From the NCBI GenBank assembly GCA_038380795.1, contig CM076270.1:22212001-22276000 (forward strand): DNA of 64,000 nt, in the 5' to 3' direction. The DNA is from Pyrocephalus nanus (taxonomy: Eukaryota; Chordata; Aves; Passeriformes; Tyrannidae). Below, piece after piece: positions 24,213-37,300 of this stretch. Each line of letters begins with the position of its first letter. Position 1 is the first letter of the stretch. Made by a program: the position numbers and the translations under genes. The notes beneath the pieces were generated by a model, which was given only the letters and a program-made list of their open reading frames with translations, ran no database searches and had not been told where the DNA came from.

Positions 24213-25596
24213 CTTAAAACAGTGTTTTCGTTTATTTCCTTTTAAAAATGATGAAAATATTTACTCGCAGATATGAAACAGTGTGACACAAATCCTAGAA
24301 TGTGCTAATTGCAATGTCTTGGGTCTCCATAAGACTCTCATTTTCCACTGTTTCACAGGATGAGAGTAGGACTAGAGAATAATTTCTGTTCTCCCTTCTT
24401 CTGCTGAGTGTGTACAGTGGGTAGGGAATCGATACCATCTCTTGCACCTCTGGTGGCCCAGAGCTCTCCCCATGTGCTTGGAGGTGACTGTCAGGTTGGT
24501 GATCACTGGTGGTTGTTCAGGAATATGTAGAAAAAGGACAAAACCAGGTAGAAGATGCAGCATATTTTGAACAACCACAGAAAAGAGAAGATGTGACACT
24601 GAAAAATTAGTAGCCTGACCCAAAAATGAAATAATAAAGAATAGACTGAATATGCTCTACTGGAGAAAAAACCACATTTACCAGTGTCATAATTAATGCA
24701 GTTAAATAACACCAGGAAAACAGCCAAAGATACTGTTAAAATTTATGACTGACACAAGGATATTTGGCGTAATTAACAAAAATATAAACCTTCCTGAGAA
24801 AATGGGAAAGAATTTTTGGGTGATTTTAGTGCTCTGCATCACACAGATTGATGCCTGGCCCTTGTGAAACCGTCTTCAAGATTATGGTATGGTGAAGTCA
24901 CCAAGGTATGTTGAAGATACAAATATTTTTACTCTGAAAAGAGTATACAGTTTTGGGATAGTTTTTTCTGGTTTTGAATACTTGGTCCATTGTTGCCAGT
25001 ACAAACATGGTGCAGGAGATGATTACACCAGGGCAATGCTGTTAACACCCGGCATGAGACATGATCCTTGCATCTTGGGTCCCAGATATGGATATTTTGC
25101 ACTTGAGGTATTCCTCAGTAACTTCAGAGAGCTGGAAATGGTCATGGGAGTCATCAGGTTTTGACTCAGCTCTTAAGATGAAATTGTTGTTGTCCTGTGG
25201 TTAGTGAGCTGCTCTGGTTTATTGGTTGTTTGCAAGGCACTGTCAGACACTTCTCTCGTGTGCCCACGTCAGAGAGAAATCCTCTCAGCAGTGACTGTGG
25301 CATCAGGGGACGTTTGTCTCCCCAGCCCATGGATTAAGGCTGAGCAGCAAAGACCACTGAGAAAATATCGTCATCAAGTCTTATCTCTGTGAAAGAGTTT
25401 CTTTGTATTTCAGGGAAGACTTCTTAGCATCGTCTTTAAACCTTTTTCCATAAAGTTATTTTCCAAGCTAACAAAGCCCCATGGAATATAAATGTCAGTT
25501 CCACGAAAGGACTTGTGAGTTTGGCCTGTATTATCTCCTGGTATTTCTCTGTGTGACTGTCATGACTCTCTGGCCCTTCTTTGTAACGGGGTAAAC

Positions 25597-25638
25597 TTTT
25601 AATTTTTTTTATTTTATTTTATTTTTAATTTTATTTTA
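25597..25638 (+). repeat. (TTTTA)n T-rich tract
   Basis: Imperfect TTTTA units in a T-rich tract. Confidence 0.75.
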
Positions 25639-28636
25639 ACAACACGCAATGCAGCAAAGCCTTCAGTCACGAGCAGGGCTCCTGGTCAGATTGATTTTGG
25701 GCAGATTTACTGAGGTAGGCCTGGAAAGAACTGCTGAACCCAGGCTATCAAAATCAAATCAAATTCCCTTCAAACTTGTAACAGCAATGGCAGGAGAGGA
25801 GCCTCACAGGACAGGGAGCTACAGGCAGGGTGGCTGCTCAGGCATTGAGCCAGAGGACGTGTGTGTACAGTGGGGCTTGACCAGGGTGGCCACACAGATG
25901 TGAGGTGCTTTGCTGGTGGTTGGTGGATGCTCATGGATGCTTCCATAGCAATCTTGGAAATAACCCTGGATTTCATTTTTGTGGCAGGCTGCTTGTTTCT
26001 GCTGAGAACAGTTTATGGCGGAGTTTTATGTTTACAGAGAGCTGTTAGGCTGCCCTTTAAAGTGTTTAAATAATATTGTATCAACACGGTGCAGACTGAT
26101 ATGTATCTTAGCAACTGTGTCAAGTTCACGATGGGCTAAAAATCCAAATGGGAATCAAACAATCTGGAGCCTTAGAGCTTGAATACTGAGAATAAAGAGA
26201 AAATTACAAGGTTGTTCTGGGTCCAACCAATGCTCCTCTTCAGCTTTGCACTGTGATAATTGTAGGTTAAAATGAAAGATACACATGGTATCTTGAAAAA
26301 TTGTAACCACAAATGAATGGTGTTTCAAGGCAAGAAAAAAACTGAAATAATAACAGAAGGACAATAGAAGTTTGAAAGGAGTGAGGTCTATAATGAAGCA
26401 AAGCACAGTTGCTGGGTGTTATTTACACTTTACACATCCATCAGTTCATAACTCTGGAAAACCCTGTATTTGAATACAAGGTTGAATGCTGTATGTTTAC
26501 CCCAAATGCTGTGTGAGAAGGAATAGGGGTGCAGCTCCTGCTGTGAGCATGAGCAAATACACATCATCTATTGTGCAGTTACAGAAAGATGTGGAGCTCT
26601 GAGCCAAGCACAAACCAGCACCATAGAGAGTTTGCAGGCCTCTGGGCCCACAGGTTACGTGGGTCATAAATTGTCCCAGAGATAGCAACAGTCACTTGGC
26701 ATCACATTTTGATGATCTACTCTCATGGTCACCCCATTCATTGTGGCTATTTCAGATCATTCCTGAACACACTGCGTGAGTAAAAATCTTTTTGATTTGA
26801 AGAGGCTGAATTGGTCCTGTCTGCAGTACCTGATCCGAGCCTGCAATGCCCCTTACATAAGAGAATGAAGTCTCCTCCATAAAGCACATTTCAGCTTTCA
26901 AAATGTATCATGTAAGAGTTATCCAAATTTTCCAGGTGCTCGTTTGCACAGAGATCTATGACCCAGCTAAGGGTTTGTACGACACTGGTATTTAAAGGCA
27001 TTATTAGTTAAGCCCTTTAAGTACCTTGAGGATGATTATAGATCTGACAGTTTCTAGCTATCAGGACTTTAACTCCTCAGATGTCTCTGCCAGGATTCTT
27101 ACAAAGCAGGATTGTGCTCCCTCTGTTCATCTTTTTCCTTTCCAAGAACGGATTTTCATAATTCTCCTTGAATCCTGTAGGAACAACAGAAATTTCCTAC
27201 GAGGAGTAGCGTGTACAGTGCTCTCAAAAGGTTGCAGATTCATAAAATATCTTATTAAAGAGGGATGCCAGATCTTAGCTTCAGACTGATTCATAAGCTA
27301 TTTGCACTTTTGCAAAGCTTCCTAGTTTAGGGTGGCCATTCCCAAGGTGTTCATGAGACAAGATAACTCCAGTTTCCAAGTAAATTAGATAGCAAACATG
27401 GTGCAGGGGGGGCTTTTTGTGGGTTTTGATCTATTTTGGTTTGTGGTGTTTTTTTTCTATTATTTGTCCAAATTAAATTCTCATAGAATTGCTGGCATTT
27501 CTTCTGCATTGAGTAACTGGTAAAGTCAGAACAGATGAGTTTTCAAATGATGCATTGGACAAAAGCCCACCTATTTCATAGTTTAGCTCCTGTGGAACAA
27601 AGGAAATAAAGGCATCTTGAGTTTTCATCTTCTTCAACTAGAAAGGGATGGCCCGTAATGCATTACTTGCAACTAATCACAAATTTTTTTCTGACTGAAT
27701 CTTTCAAAGCATGTTTGTCTAGAAAAGTGAAATGGTTTGTGTATCATGAATTTTATGGAACATTTTCAGTACAGTTCTTAAAAAAAATATAATGAAATAA
27801 AACACAGACCTAAGAGAGAATGAAGAAATAATAATGGCCCAACCCAAAACTGAAACAAAGTTTGTTTTAGGTGTTAATGGTTATGACCTTGTATTTCTTG
27901 GCCGTGCTGGGTAAATCACTGCAGAAACTACCAGGGGGTCTCAACAAAGAGTGTGGGCCCCTGAGGTTCCAGCTGGGCTTTGGGAAGGGATGTGCTGTGT
28001 GAGAACAAAGCCTTTGCTTGGGCACGTGGAGATTAAGGGATCAATTTGGCAAGGGGAGCAAGAATACAGAGTTATTAAAGTTAAAAGGATCTTCACATAA
28101 TTCACCACGTGGTGCAGAGAGGGCACAGGGGGTTCGTGTGGTTATGCTGCTCGTTGTGCTGTGTGAATCTCTGAAGAGTGGAGATCCCATCTGATCTTTA
28201 GTTACTTTGTCCTTCCCAGTTCTTGTGTCACGCTCGAGATGTGAGATTTCACTGACTCTGTATTCTCAGTAACTGAACCTCCCAGCTGATTGCTCAAACG
28301 TTTCCCAGGAATCACAAGGGACAGCCTGAGCATCTCTGAATTTTAAGACTCTGAGAACACATCACCAGGCGTGTTTGAGGACTTCTTGAATATCCCAATG
28401 ACTCCTGGTGAGCAGCTGGAGTACTGGGCTATGGGAAGAAGCATCAGAGATGGGAAAGAACAGTAACTCCAACATCAAAAAGAAAACTTGTTTCTGAGAA
28501 TTATTCCTTTGGAAGAGGTTCATTTTTTATTAAAAATATGAAGTATGAAGATCTAAGTAGAAAGGCAGTGGAGTGATTTCTCAAGAGCTTATAATCTGTT
28601 CCTATCAAATATTTTACAAAAATTTACTGTGAAATC

Positions 28637-28658
28637 GATTTTATCGGATGATAAAATC
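28637..28658. repeat. Perfect 9-bp inverted repeat
   Basis: GATTTTATC at 28,637-28,645 and its complement GATAAAATC at 28,650-28,658, separated by GGAT. Function unknown. Confidence 0.7.
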
Positions 28659-30543
28659 ATATGGGTCTCTTCCATCATGCAAATTCCCTGAAATGAAATG
28701 CCTTTTTTGGTGAAATAACCCATTTTTCCATGAGAAAATTAGGATTTTACAGGAAAGAACATATTTACCCCTCAGGAAAACTTTGTCTGAAGAGAGAGAA
28801 TGAAACTGAGAAGCTTTTTTTCCTCTGAATATCCTACTGGGAGATGAAGATGCTGAGTACTCTGCAACCTCATTGCCTCTCCAAGCAGCCAGCCAAGGGA
28901 GGGAGTAGATATCTGGGAGTTTGGCTTCTCTCTCAAACTGTTTTCAGGTTGATTTTATTCCTAGGAAATTACCAAGATCCTTTTCAGTAGACAGCAGGAA
29001 GACAAAATTCATTAAGGTTCTTCCAAAACATTCCTTTTTTTCCGACAATTCTCTTTCCATAAAGAAAAAAAGCCATGTTTCTAAGTTTTTGCCCCCCTCC
29101 CAGAAGAAGTGTTTCAAAAACTCTATGCCCTTTTGAAGGAATAGATATGATTTTCCAAACTATTCTGCAATTAGTGATAATGGGTCCTTTGAATTGATAC
29201 TTACCCAATACTTTCCAAATTACTAACAAGTTCTTGGACTTCAAATAAGAAGGGATAAGACTTTGCTTGACAAATTCAGGAAGAATTATGGCATGTACTC
29301 ATTTGTCTAAGCCCTGCTAAACAGAGATATGTTTGCTTATGTCTGCCTGCAATTTTAAATGAAAATTTTTGTGATGATTCCTTGAGCAGTATGTCTGTTT
29401 CAGCAGGGTTTTTTTGGTATTTTGTAGTAATAACTTCTTCCATTGGAAAAAAAAGTAAGCACACCTATTTCCAACCAGGCTGTGTGAGAGGAAAGAAAAT
29501 AATTGTGTAGTTTGCAATCATTTGTTCTGCTTCTAGACACTTTTAGAGAAAGAATTGCAGTTTTCTGTAGCCTATGATGGACTAAAATGACTTCAAGAGC
29601 TTGAAAGAAATATTAATTTTCATTTCAACCTTTGTCTTTAACTCTAGATCACAGCTCTGAAAGAACTTTTGCCTCTTGCCCCTCAGTTGCTGTGTTTGAC
29701 ACTTCAGGTACTGCATTGAACTCAGCTATTCCACCACAGGAGAAAGAATTTGTTTATCTTTTCTAACTAGTCTCCTTTAAGCAAAATTCCTTCTTTAAAA
29801 GACGGTTTTGCTCCCAGATGTTGTTTAACATTCAGTTTCCCTCCTTTGGCTTGAACCATATTGCAATGTTCTCGTTTGTTTTGAGATTAGCTATGGTTAC
29901 AATATTTGACTTCAGCATTTTGAACACTTTGGAGTTAAGTAGCATTTAAATCCAAGATTAATCATGTTGGGTTTTGCCATTAAAGAAAGAGTTCCATCTG
30001 CTAAATTCAAAATTACTTTGGGCTGAGTAATTTTAAATATTAACAGCAAGGCATTTCAGCTTGATCTTGCTAAATTCTCTCTATTGTTTGAAATCAAAAC
30101 TCTTCCACTTCCTTTATACTTGATGTCAAATCACAATACAATATTTAGAAGAATGTTTTGTCCAGTTCCATTAGTCACAAAGACTTAACAAGACAATATT
30201 TTGCTTTTTCATTCAGCACCTGAAAAACTTCTATTTAAACCTGACAAAACCCATAACTTTTATTTCTTCCTAAAATTTTTCAAGTGCAGAAAAACATGCT
30301 CTACACCCTGGGGAGCACTGCAAGCACAGAAGAAACTACGCTGGAGCTGGGGAGCATCTTGGTGGAGGCAAGGATTAGCTGTCATGATTAGTGGTCTCAA
30401 AAACTAGGTTTTACTCATTTACTTAATAAGGGCTTATGAGAAAATAACACCCTTGGGTTTGTTTTGATATTTTTTGTTTGTTTGTTGGGGTGTTTTTTGT
30501 TGTTGTTGAGTGGAAATCAGATTGGAGGTTCATGTCAAGCAGT

Positions 30544-30576
30544 TATTTTTCAGTGCATTTTCTGCACTGAAAAATA
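30544..30576. repeat. Perfect 14-bp inverted repeat, 5-nt loop
   Basis: TATTTTTCAGTGCA at 30,544-30,557 pairs without mismatch with TGCACTGAAAAATA at 30,563-30,576 around a TTTTC loop. It is the longest clean mixed-sequence hairpin I noticed. It could be the remains of a palindromic transposon end or a structured site; the stem is short for a microRNA precursor. Confidence 0.75.
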
Positions 30577-33500
30577 TGAATTTTCTCTGAAAACAGTAAA
30601 ATCTGCCTGAAGCAAATTTCTATCGGTCATGGCTATGTATTTGTTGGGACATATTTCCCAGTTTCCCTGCAGAAACTGGAAAACTTCACCTTGATTTAAA
30701 TCTGTGGCAAACCAATGGCTTCTCTCTGAAAATACCTGTTGAAGGTGATGTTTCAGGAAGGAGAAAATACATGGTACAATGCCATTACCTTTTCCTCATC
30801 AACATCAATCTCTCTTCATGTTCTGTCTCTCAGTTAGTGTTTTATGTCCCTGCAGTGAAAAATATCTATGACTAGTAGTGTTTACCTTTTTTTTATGTTT
30901 AAATCCTTCCCTCATCAGAGGGGTATTTTTCCTTCATATCCTATTTCCAGACTTGTTATTTCACCTCCCCTCTCTCTTTGTTTCCAGCATGGTAAGGCAT
31001 TAAGAAAGGAAAGGTAGTAGATGAATTCCTGAGAGCAGAGATTTCAGGAATGTATTTGATTTCTATAATGGAGAGAAGTTTCATCTCCAATTAAAAGGAA
31101 TAATGAATGAATCTGTTTTAAACTCAAGTTCAGTCACCAAATGATTCCATTTTGCCTACACTACTATGTAGGTTTAAAATGTTCATCCATCCCTGTATCA
31201 AATGGAAGTTCTTCTCTGAATGATTAGGAACATAGTCTTAAGATGCTGAAATTTAAAACAGTAAAATATATCATTAAAAACATTCATTGTGAGCTAAGGC
31301 ATGGCTAGTAAAATTTTCTGCTTCTTTTTCAAAGCTGATTGTTATCTAGGAAAAAGGTGAGGAAACTTCATTCACTAATGCATAACTCCTTTTCAATGGA
31401 CTTTTAGCATCCAATATGCTAAAAGGTAATAAAGTATTGCATTACTCGAACCAAGTTCAAGAATCAAAAAATAATTTATCTTTGTGTACTCTAAACCACA
31501 CACATATATATTTTTTTTCTATGAAACAGAGCAAATGTCAGTACATGCATGGATATAAACCAAGGCAAGTTGGATAAACTAGAAGTATCCTAGGGGGAAA
31601 AAAACCCCAAAAATATAACAGTGTATTTTTTAAAAAAATCAGTGCAAAACTATCTATTAATCTCTTTCTTTAAGGTCATGGAGTTGTACAGAAACCACAT
31701 AAGGCTGTGGTTACAACAATGTTTTTATACAAAAAGCACTTCATATCAGCACCAAAAAAATTTTAGGGTCACAAGGTAGATTTTATTACTCAGTGAAGGC
31801 ACATTTTAAGAAAAATACAAAGCTGCATAATGATTTTAAACTAGTGATCAGTTTTGTCAGCCTTCTCAAAGTGGATAGGTAGTCTTTGAGTTTTATTATT
31901 TGTCTGTTAAAGAGGAACACTGTGCTTTAAAATAATAAAGGAGAGAAAAATTATATACAGTGACACTTATTGTGAGCGTGGGTATTGTAAAACTTATTTC
32001 AGAGGAAAGCAGAAAAAGTGAGGATAAAAACTGTCCCAGTGCACAGCACTGGGACTTGTCACACCTGCTCATTCTGGTTGAGCAATATTAGCAAGAAAAA
32101 ACAAACAAACAAAACAAAACCAAAATCCACAAAACAACTCAAAGGATTTAAAACGTTTAGCATTTTAACACCTTTTTCACCACTACCAGGGCCACTAAGC
32201 CAGGTCAGCAAGTTGAGTTCTGGATTGGAGAGGGGCATGGCCAGGCACAGACACAAAGCATCTCAGGCAGGGACAAGACAGAGGCTTGATATTAAAAAGC
32301 AGCAGCTTGAGCAAAGGAGGAAAGGTCCCCAGTGCATCTCTCAGCTGCCTCCCAGTCTTATTCCAGTCTTCTACATATTATTGAACTTATAGCCAACCAG
32401 TCAATTTTGAAGTGTATTTACTTCTTGACCTTACAAAGAAAGATTAAAAAAAAATACAAAAAAAGTTTTGAGAAAAATATTTTCTCTAAACCAGTTCCAG
32501 AAGCCTCAGTATTAAAGTCAAACTGCAGCTATTCATAAAAGGTATTTCTCCTCTGTTAGTTCAAATGTGCTCAAAAACTCTTTTTGCAAGCATTTAACTG
32601 TTGAATCTTCACAAGACCACGTTTTGTCAAAGCAATTTCTAGTATTTAACTTAATACCAGCCCCAGTTTCCGGAGTGGAAACTTGGGAGGATATTAATAA
32701 ATAAATTACCCTTAAGCTCTATCAAGTACCTGATAAGTTCAGTCCTAAGTTCACAATTGTATTTAAAGACAGAACTCACACTTGCCCGATTCTCTGTGGG
32801 AAATCGAAACAAATGGGATTTAAGTGCCTTTGGAGAAGTTCTGGATCTGGGCCTAAGTGAAAAAGGCTTAGCTCAATTTGACTTAGAGCTTTGCTTTTCT
32901 CTATCACGTACCAATACCAAGACTCTATTTCTAGTGTTCATCTGTGACAGTTTGGCACAATGCCATTGTTTACTACTGAAGTTTAGTACTGACCACTGAA
33001 GGGAAATGCAAGTCATGTTACCAGCAAGTTGTGTTTATGGAGTATAAAATTAAATTCCAAATTCTTCTTTGTTTTGCCCGGACCTGACCATTCAAGATGG
33101 GTCACAGGAGAAATTTCTCCCACGTAATCTTCCAGAATACTGTAAGTCTAACACCCATTAAAACAGTCAGGAGTAATAAAAATACAAATAGAAGTGATGA
33201 AAGTGAGATATGTGTCAGGTTAATTTATTTTTGATTACTATGTTAATGAAATTTTGTTGTGGTTAACAAAAACCAGGATACATTTTCTTATTAAACTTTC
33301 AGTCTTTAGCCTGACCCGCAGAATTTTAGTTGGTGAAACACAAGCAGTGCCTTGACCCCAGCAATCCAAGAATGACAAAAAAACTTGCCTTATAAAAGTA
33401 GAGGGTTCCCTGATCCAGAAACCTTTCCAGGCTGGCTAGTGTGGTTATTTCACATTGCTATTTATGGATGGCTGAGTACTGGCTTTCTTCAGAAACTGAA

Positions 33501-34383
33501 GTGCTCTTAACTGATCTGAGACTCAGACGTAAAGTTATGTGTGTGTGTAAATTTATGATTGTGGTAGGTATGTGTTTGTGTAAAACTGGTGAAGAACTGC
33601 ACTGATTTACCTTTCCTCTTAGCAGTTTTGCTAAACATGCTCTACAAAAGTGGAGCTACAAAGCTAGTCTCAGTTTCTGAGAAATGGTGGCATCGTACCT
33701 GTTTGCTTCAGCTTTTGGATGCACCTATTCCACATAGATTAAATGTCAGGATGGATTTGATATCACAGCCAAATTTTCATAGAATCTGGGTAAAGACAGT
33801 GGATATAGTGCTGAAATCTAGTGAAAGCCAACTCTGTAGCAACTGAGGCCTGCCTTGGATGGCTTCCACAGTTTCCTTTTCTCTGTGCTAGAGCTGATTG
33901 ATCCCAGAGTACAGATGGATTTCTGAGCTCCAGAGGTTAGTTGCATACCAATATTACCCTGGCATCATATCACAAAAATAATCAGCAGTTTAGTTCTTTA
34001 TCTTTTTTTCTTAGTAGTCTTTTTCCTGGGTTTGTGATAATCCCTCTGCCATAGCTCTAATTTCTGTTGCTTTGCAGCTTATCCAAAAAATCTGATTTTT
34101 GCATCTTTATGTACCACCTGTCTCACCAGAATGAAACTCAGTATGAACCACAACAAGGAAAATATAGTTAGGTTTTTCCCTGACAAATCTTTGTTGTAGA
34201 TAAAACTATTCAGTTCCTTAGGGAACTAAGTGAATGTTTCTTCTTGTGCTGCCTTTATCTTTTATCAAGTTTTGGGGTTTTTTTCTATTATAAATACCTA
34301 TTCTTGTATGTGCTGTTAATAAATTGTTTTGAGGAGTGCTGGAAGGGAGAGAAAAATGGGGACTAGTAGGGTTTTTTCCCTAT

Positions 34384-34399
34384 TTCTAAATATTTAGAA
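34384..34399. repeat. 16-bp perfect palindrome
   Basis: TTCTAAATATTTAGAA reads the same on both strands, and a related TTTCTAAAT unit follows directly. It is AT-rich, so chance is likely. Confidence 0.6.
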
Positions 34400-37300
34400 T
34401 ATTTCTAAATGCATAGAATTTAAAATACTGTCAATTTTAGGTTTAAATGACTATATTTACAGAATACTCAGGATTAAAAAGATGCTAACTACAAATGCTG
34501 CATTAAGAGAACTTCAACGCATTTTTATGCACTCAAAAATCAGGAAATGATAACACTGAGATTCTCTGTCTAACCAAACGTGCTGCTTTCTTATTGTCAT
34601 GACAATACAACTTTTAGATTGTAATAACAGACTGCATGTAGTACTGCTATTGTATCTCATGGGCTCATATCTGACAGAATAAAACACAGCCCTTGACCAA
34701 CACTTACATCATGGAGCAAAAACCAAAGTATTTTTGCAGTCACCTGGGAACTTCAGGTAAAAAAAGGTGTTGTCAGAAAAATATCTGGGAATGATCTTTC
34801 AGAATTGTTAGTATTTTATATGGTACCTGCTATCATAACTGCAGCTTTTACCAGGGTTAGCCCCAAAATGTCCAACATAACCACGGTTTCTGCCTGCACT
34901 TGGAAACAAAAATACTGGTGAAAAAATGGTTGGTAAAAGTGTACACAGGATAAATTTTACTTCATTTTCTGTTTCTCCTGCTGTCAAAGGATCCACAGAG
35001 TTATGTTGTGATAAAGCTTGGGCTTTGTGTTCGGAGATGAGAGATGTTAAAGGCATTATCAGTATTCTGGCCCAGATCTTTGTGATTATATTTTCTGTCT
35101 CTGTTTTCTATTTTTCAAGGGTCATTCACGAAGTAAAAAAGTTCTCAAAGTCACTTCTGCACCACTTTAACGTGCTGTGTTTAAATTGTATTTAAACCCT
35201 GGCCATTACTGCTGCTACATTGCTGTTCCAGCACAGGGTCATGGGCTTCTTTCCTTTCCTGTGCTACTTGAATTTTGGCTGCCAGGAGTCCCCTGGAAAG
35301 CACCTACATCCACCTACTTAGAGCAGCTTTACCCAACACAAAATGTCTGTCCATATGCTCTGTAAGATCCTGCTCTGCCCTAAGAACATGTTACTAAATA
35401 AACAAACCTGGACTGTTCTTTTGCACAGGCTGTATCTCACTCCCCCTTGTACTGAACACAGATAAAAAGGAAGTAACTTAAAACCAGTGAAAACCAGACT
35501 CCCAAGTGAAATGAAATAGACTTGGGATAGATCTTGCACAGTTCAAAATGTGTCTTTTTACTATGCACCCTCGAGGGCTGCAGTAAATATGTTTCATTTG
35601 TAGTGGTTTTATGAGCTGAGAACATAGTCTGCTGAATTTTTTGACTCTGATTATTTAAGATTGTATCATATCTGCACTTCTACTTTCAATAAGATCTGCT
35701 GGGATTATTCTGAGGATGTTAAAACCAGAGAACAGGTTTTATCATATAGTCATTCTAAATAAATATTTGTTTTGATTTGGTTGTTTTCTTTTGCCTGACT
35801 ACTCTCACCAACTGCTTAGCATCTTCTCTCATGATAAACCAGCTGGTGCCAAATAGTTAATGAGGAGGATGTTGAGTTTTCGGACAGCCTGGTAAAGGGT
35901 GCTGGGGAGGAAGAAATTGCTACTCACAGGAGAAAATCAGAATCTTAGTTTACGGGTGGCACATGCATTGAAAACCTGGCAAGTCTATCGGGGCATATTT
36001 GCCACTTTATTGATCTTTGGATCTGGCATATTTATACCATGGGTTGACAGAAGTAAGGGAAGTAACAGAGGCTACTGCATTTGCAAACCAGCATGGGATG
36101 TCCATGCAATATTGCTGGGCAGAAGTGGAAGGCAGTGAAAAGTGGTCTTGTTAGAGTGGGTTCATTTGGCAAACTTTCTACCTCTTCACCTTTACTCAAC
36201 CCATTTCCTCCTGTCCCTTGACCTTGTCTTAATCTCTCATTTCCCCAAGTCTTGAGTCTCTTGCTTCTGTTCTTCCTTCACATATGAATAATCAGTCAAT
36301 CAAATGGATAATTTGCTGTAGGCAGATCATAATCTTTCAGTGAGAACCTGGAATTGGGAAGATGAGGTTTGCAGGAAGCAACCTGTTGTCCAGATCACTC
36401 CCTGGCCAAGATGTGAAAGACGCCAACAACTGCTGAAATACCCTGTTCTGAATTTGTTGTTACTGTGTTTAGACATTCCTTCTTGCATGCATTTTCTGGT
36501 TCTTTCTGTTCTCTAGCTTTCTAAAGAACTTCCTGCATGGTTTCAAGCTGTGGGGCTATGCATGGCCTCACTTTCCATGGGATGGTTCTGCGGAGGCCAG
36601 ACGTGTCCAATCACTCTCCAGACAGTGTGGTGGGAGCAGGCTTTCTGAAGGATAAGTCAACTGTGGCGAAGTAGAATGACTCAGCCATAGTTTTAACCAT
36701 GAAGGATTGTACAGCTGCATTTTTTTCAGACAAGAAAAGTACTAGAGAGTAAATCAGATGTGTTTTTAAACCACAGAGCAGAATGAAAGTGGTGGTTATG
36801 ATACAAGCTGTTTTATCACCCTAGCAATTTTCCAGTGGTCTCAACTATAATTTTAGTAAATCCAGCTGTGGTGTTTAGTCAAAAAAGAGGTTTAGGGTTG
36901 GTCTGGGGTTTTTGGTTTGGCTTTTTCAGTTTTTGTTTTCTTTAACTGACCGAGTTTTCACATACTATAAAAGGTCAGGGATGAATGGGAAAGGTTGATT
37001 CATTTCTCTCAGAGCTCTACCTTCCTCTTTAAGAACTATACTTTGTTGCTGCTTTGGCATGAACTTGGCAATTTGTCTGTAACAGTCTGTATCTTGTGGG
37101 CTAAATCAGTTATTCCAGCATATAGAGGCAGGATTGGAATCTTTGAACTAGAGGCGTAAAAGTAGCAAGGTTGTTCTTTTAAAATCCCCAAGCATACTTT
37201 TTACAAGCCTGCTCTTTAATTGTGGTGAACATGATGGCCACCCTCCCTTCAGAGTACTCTTACGGGGAGCACATCTTTTTATTTCTGGCTGGGAAATGAG

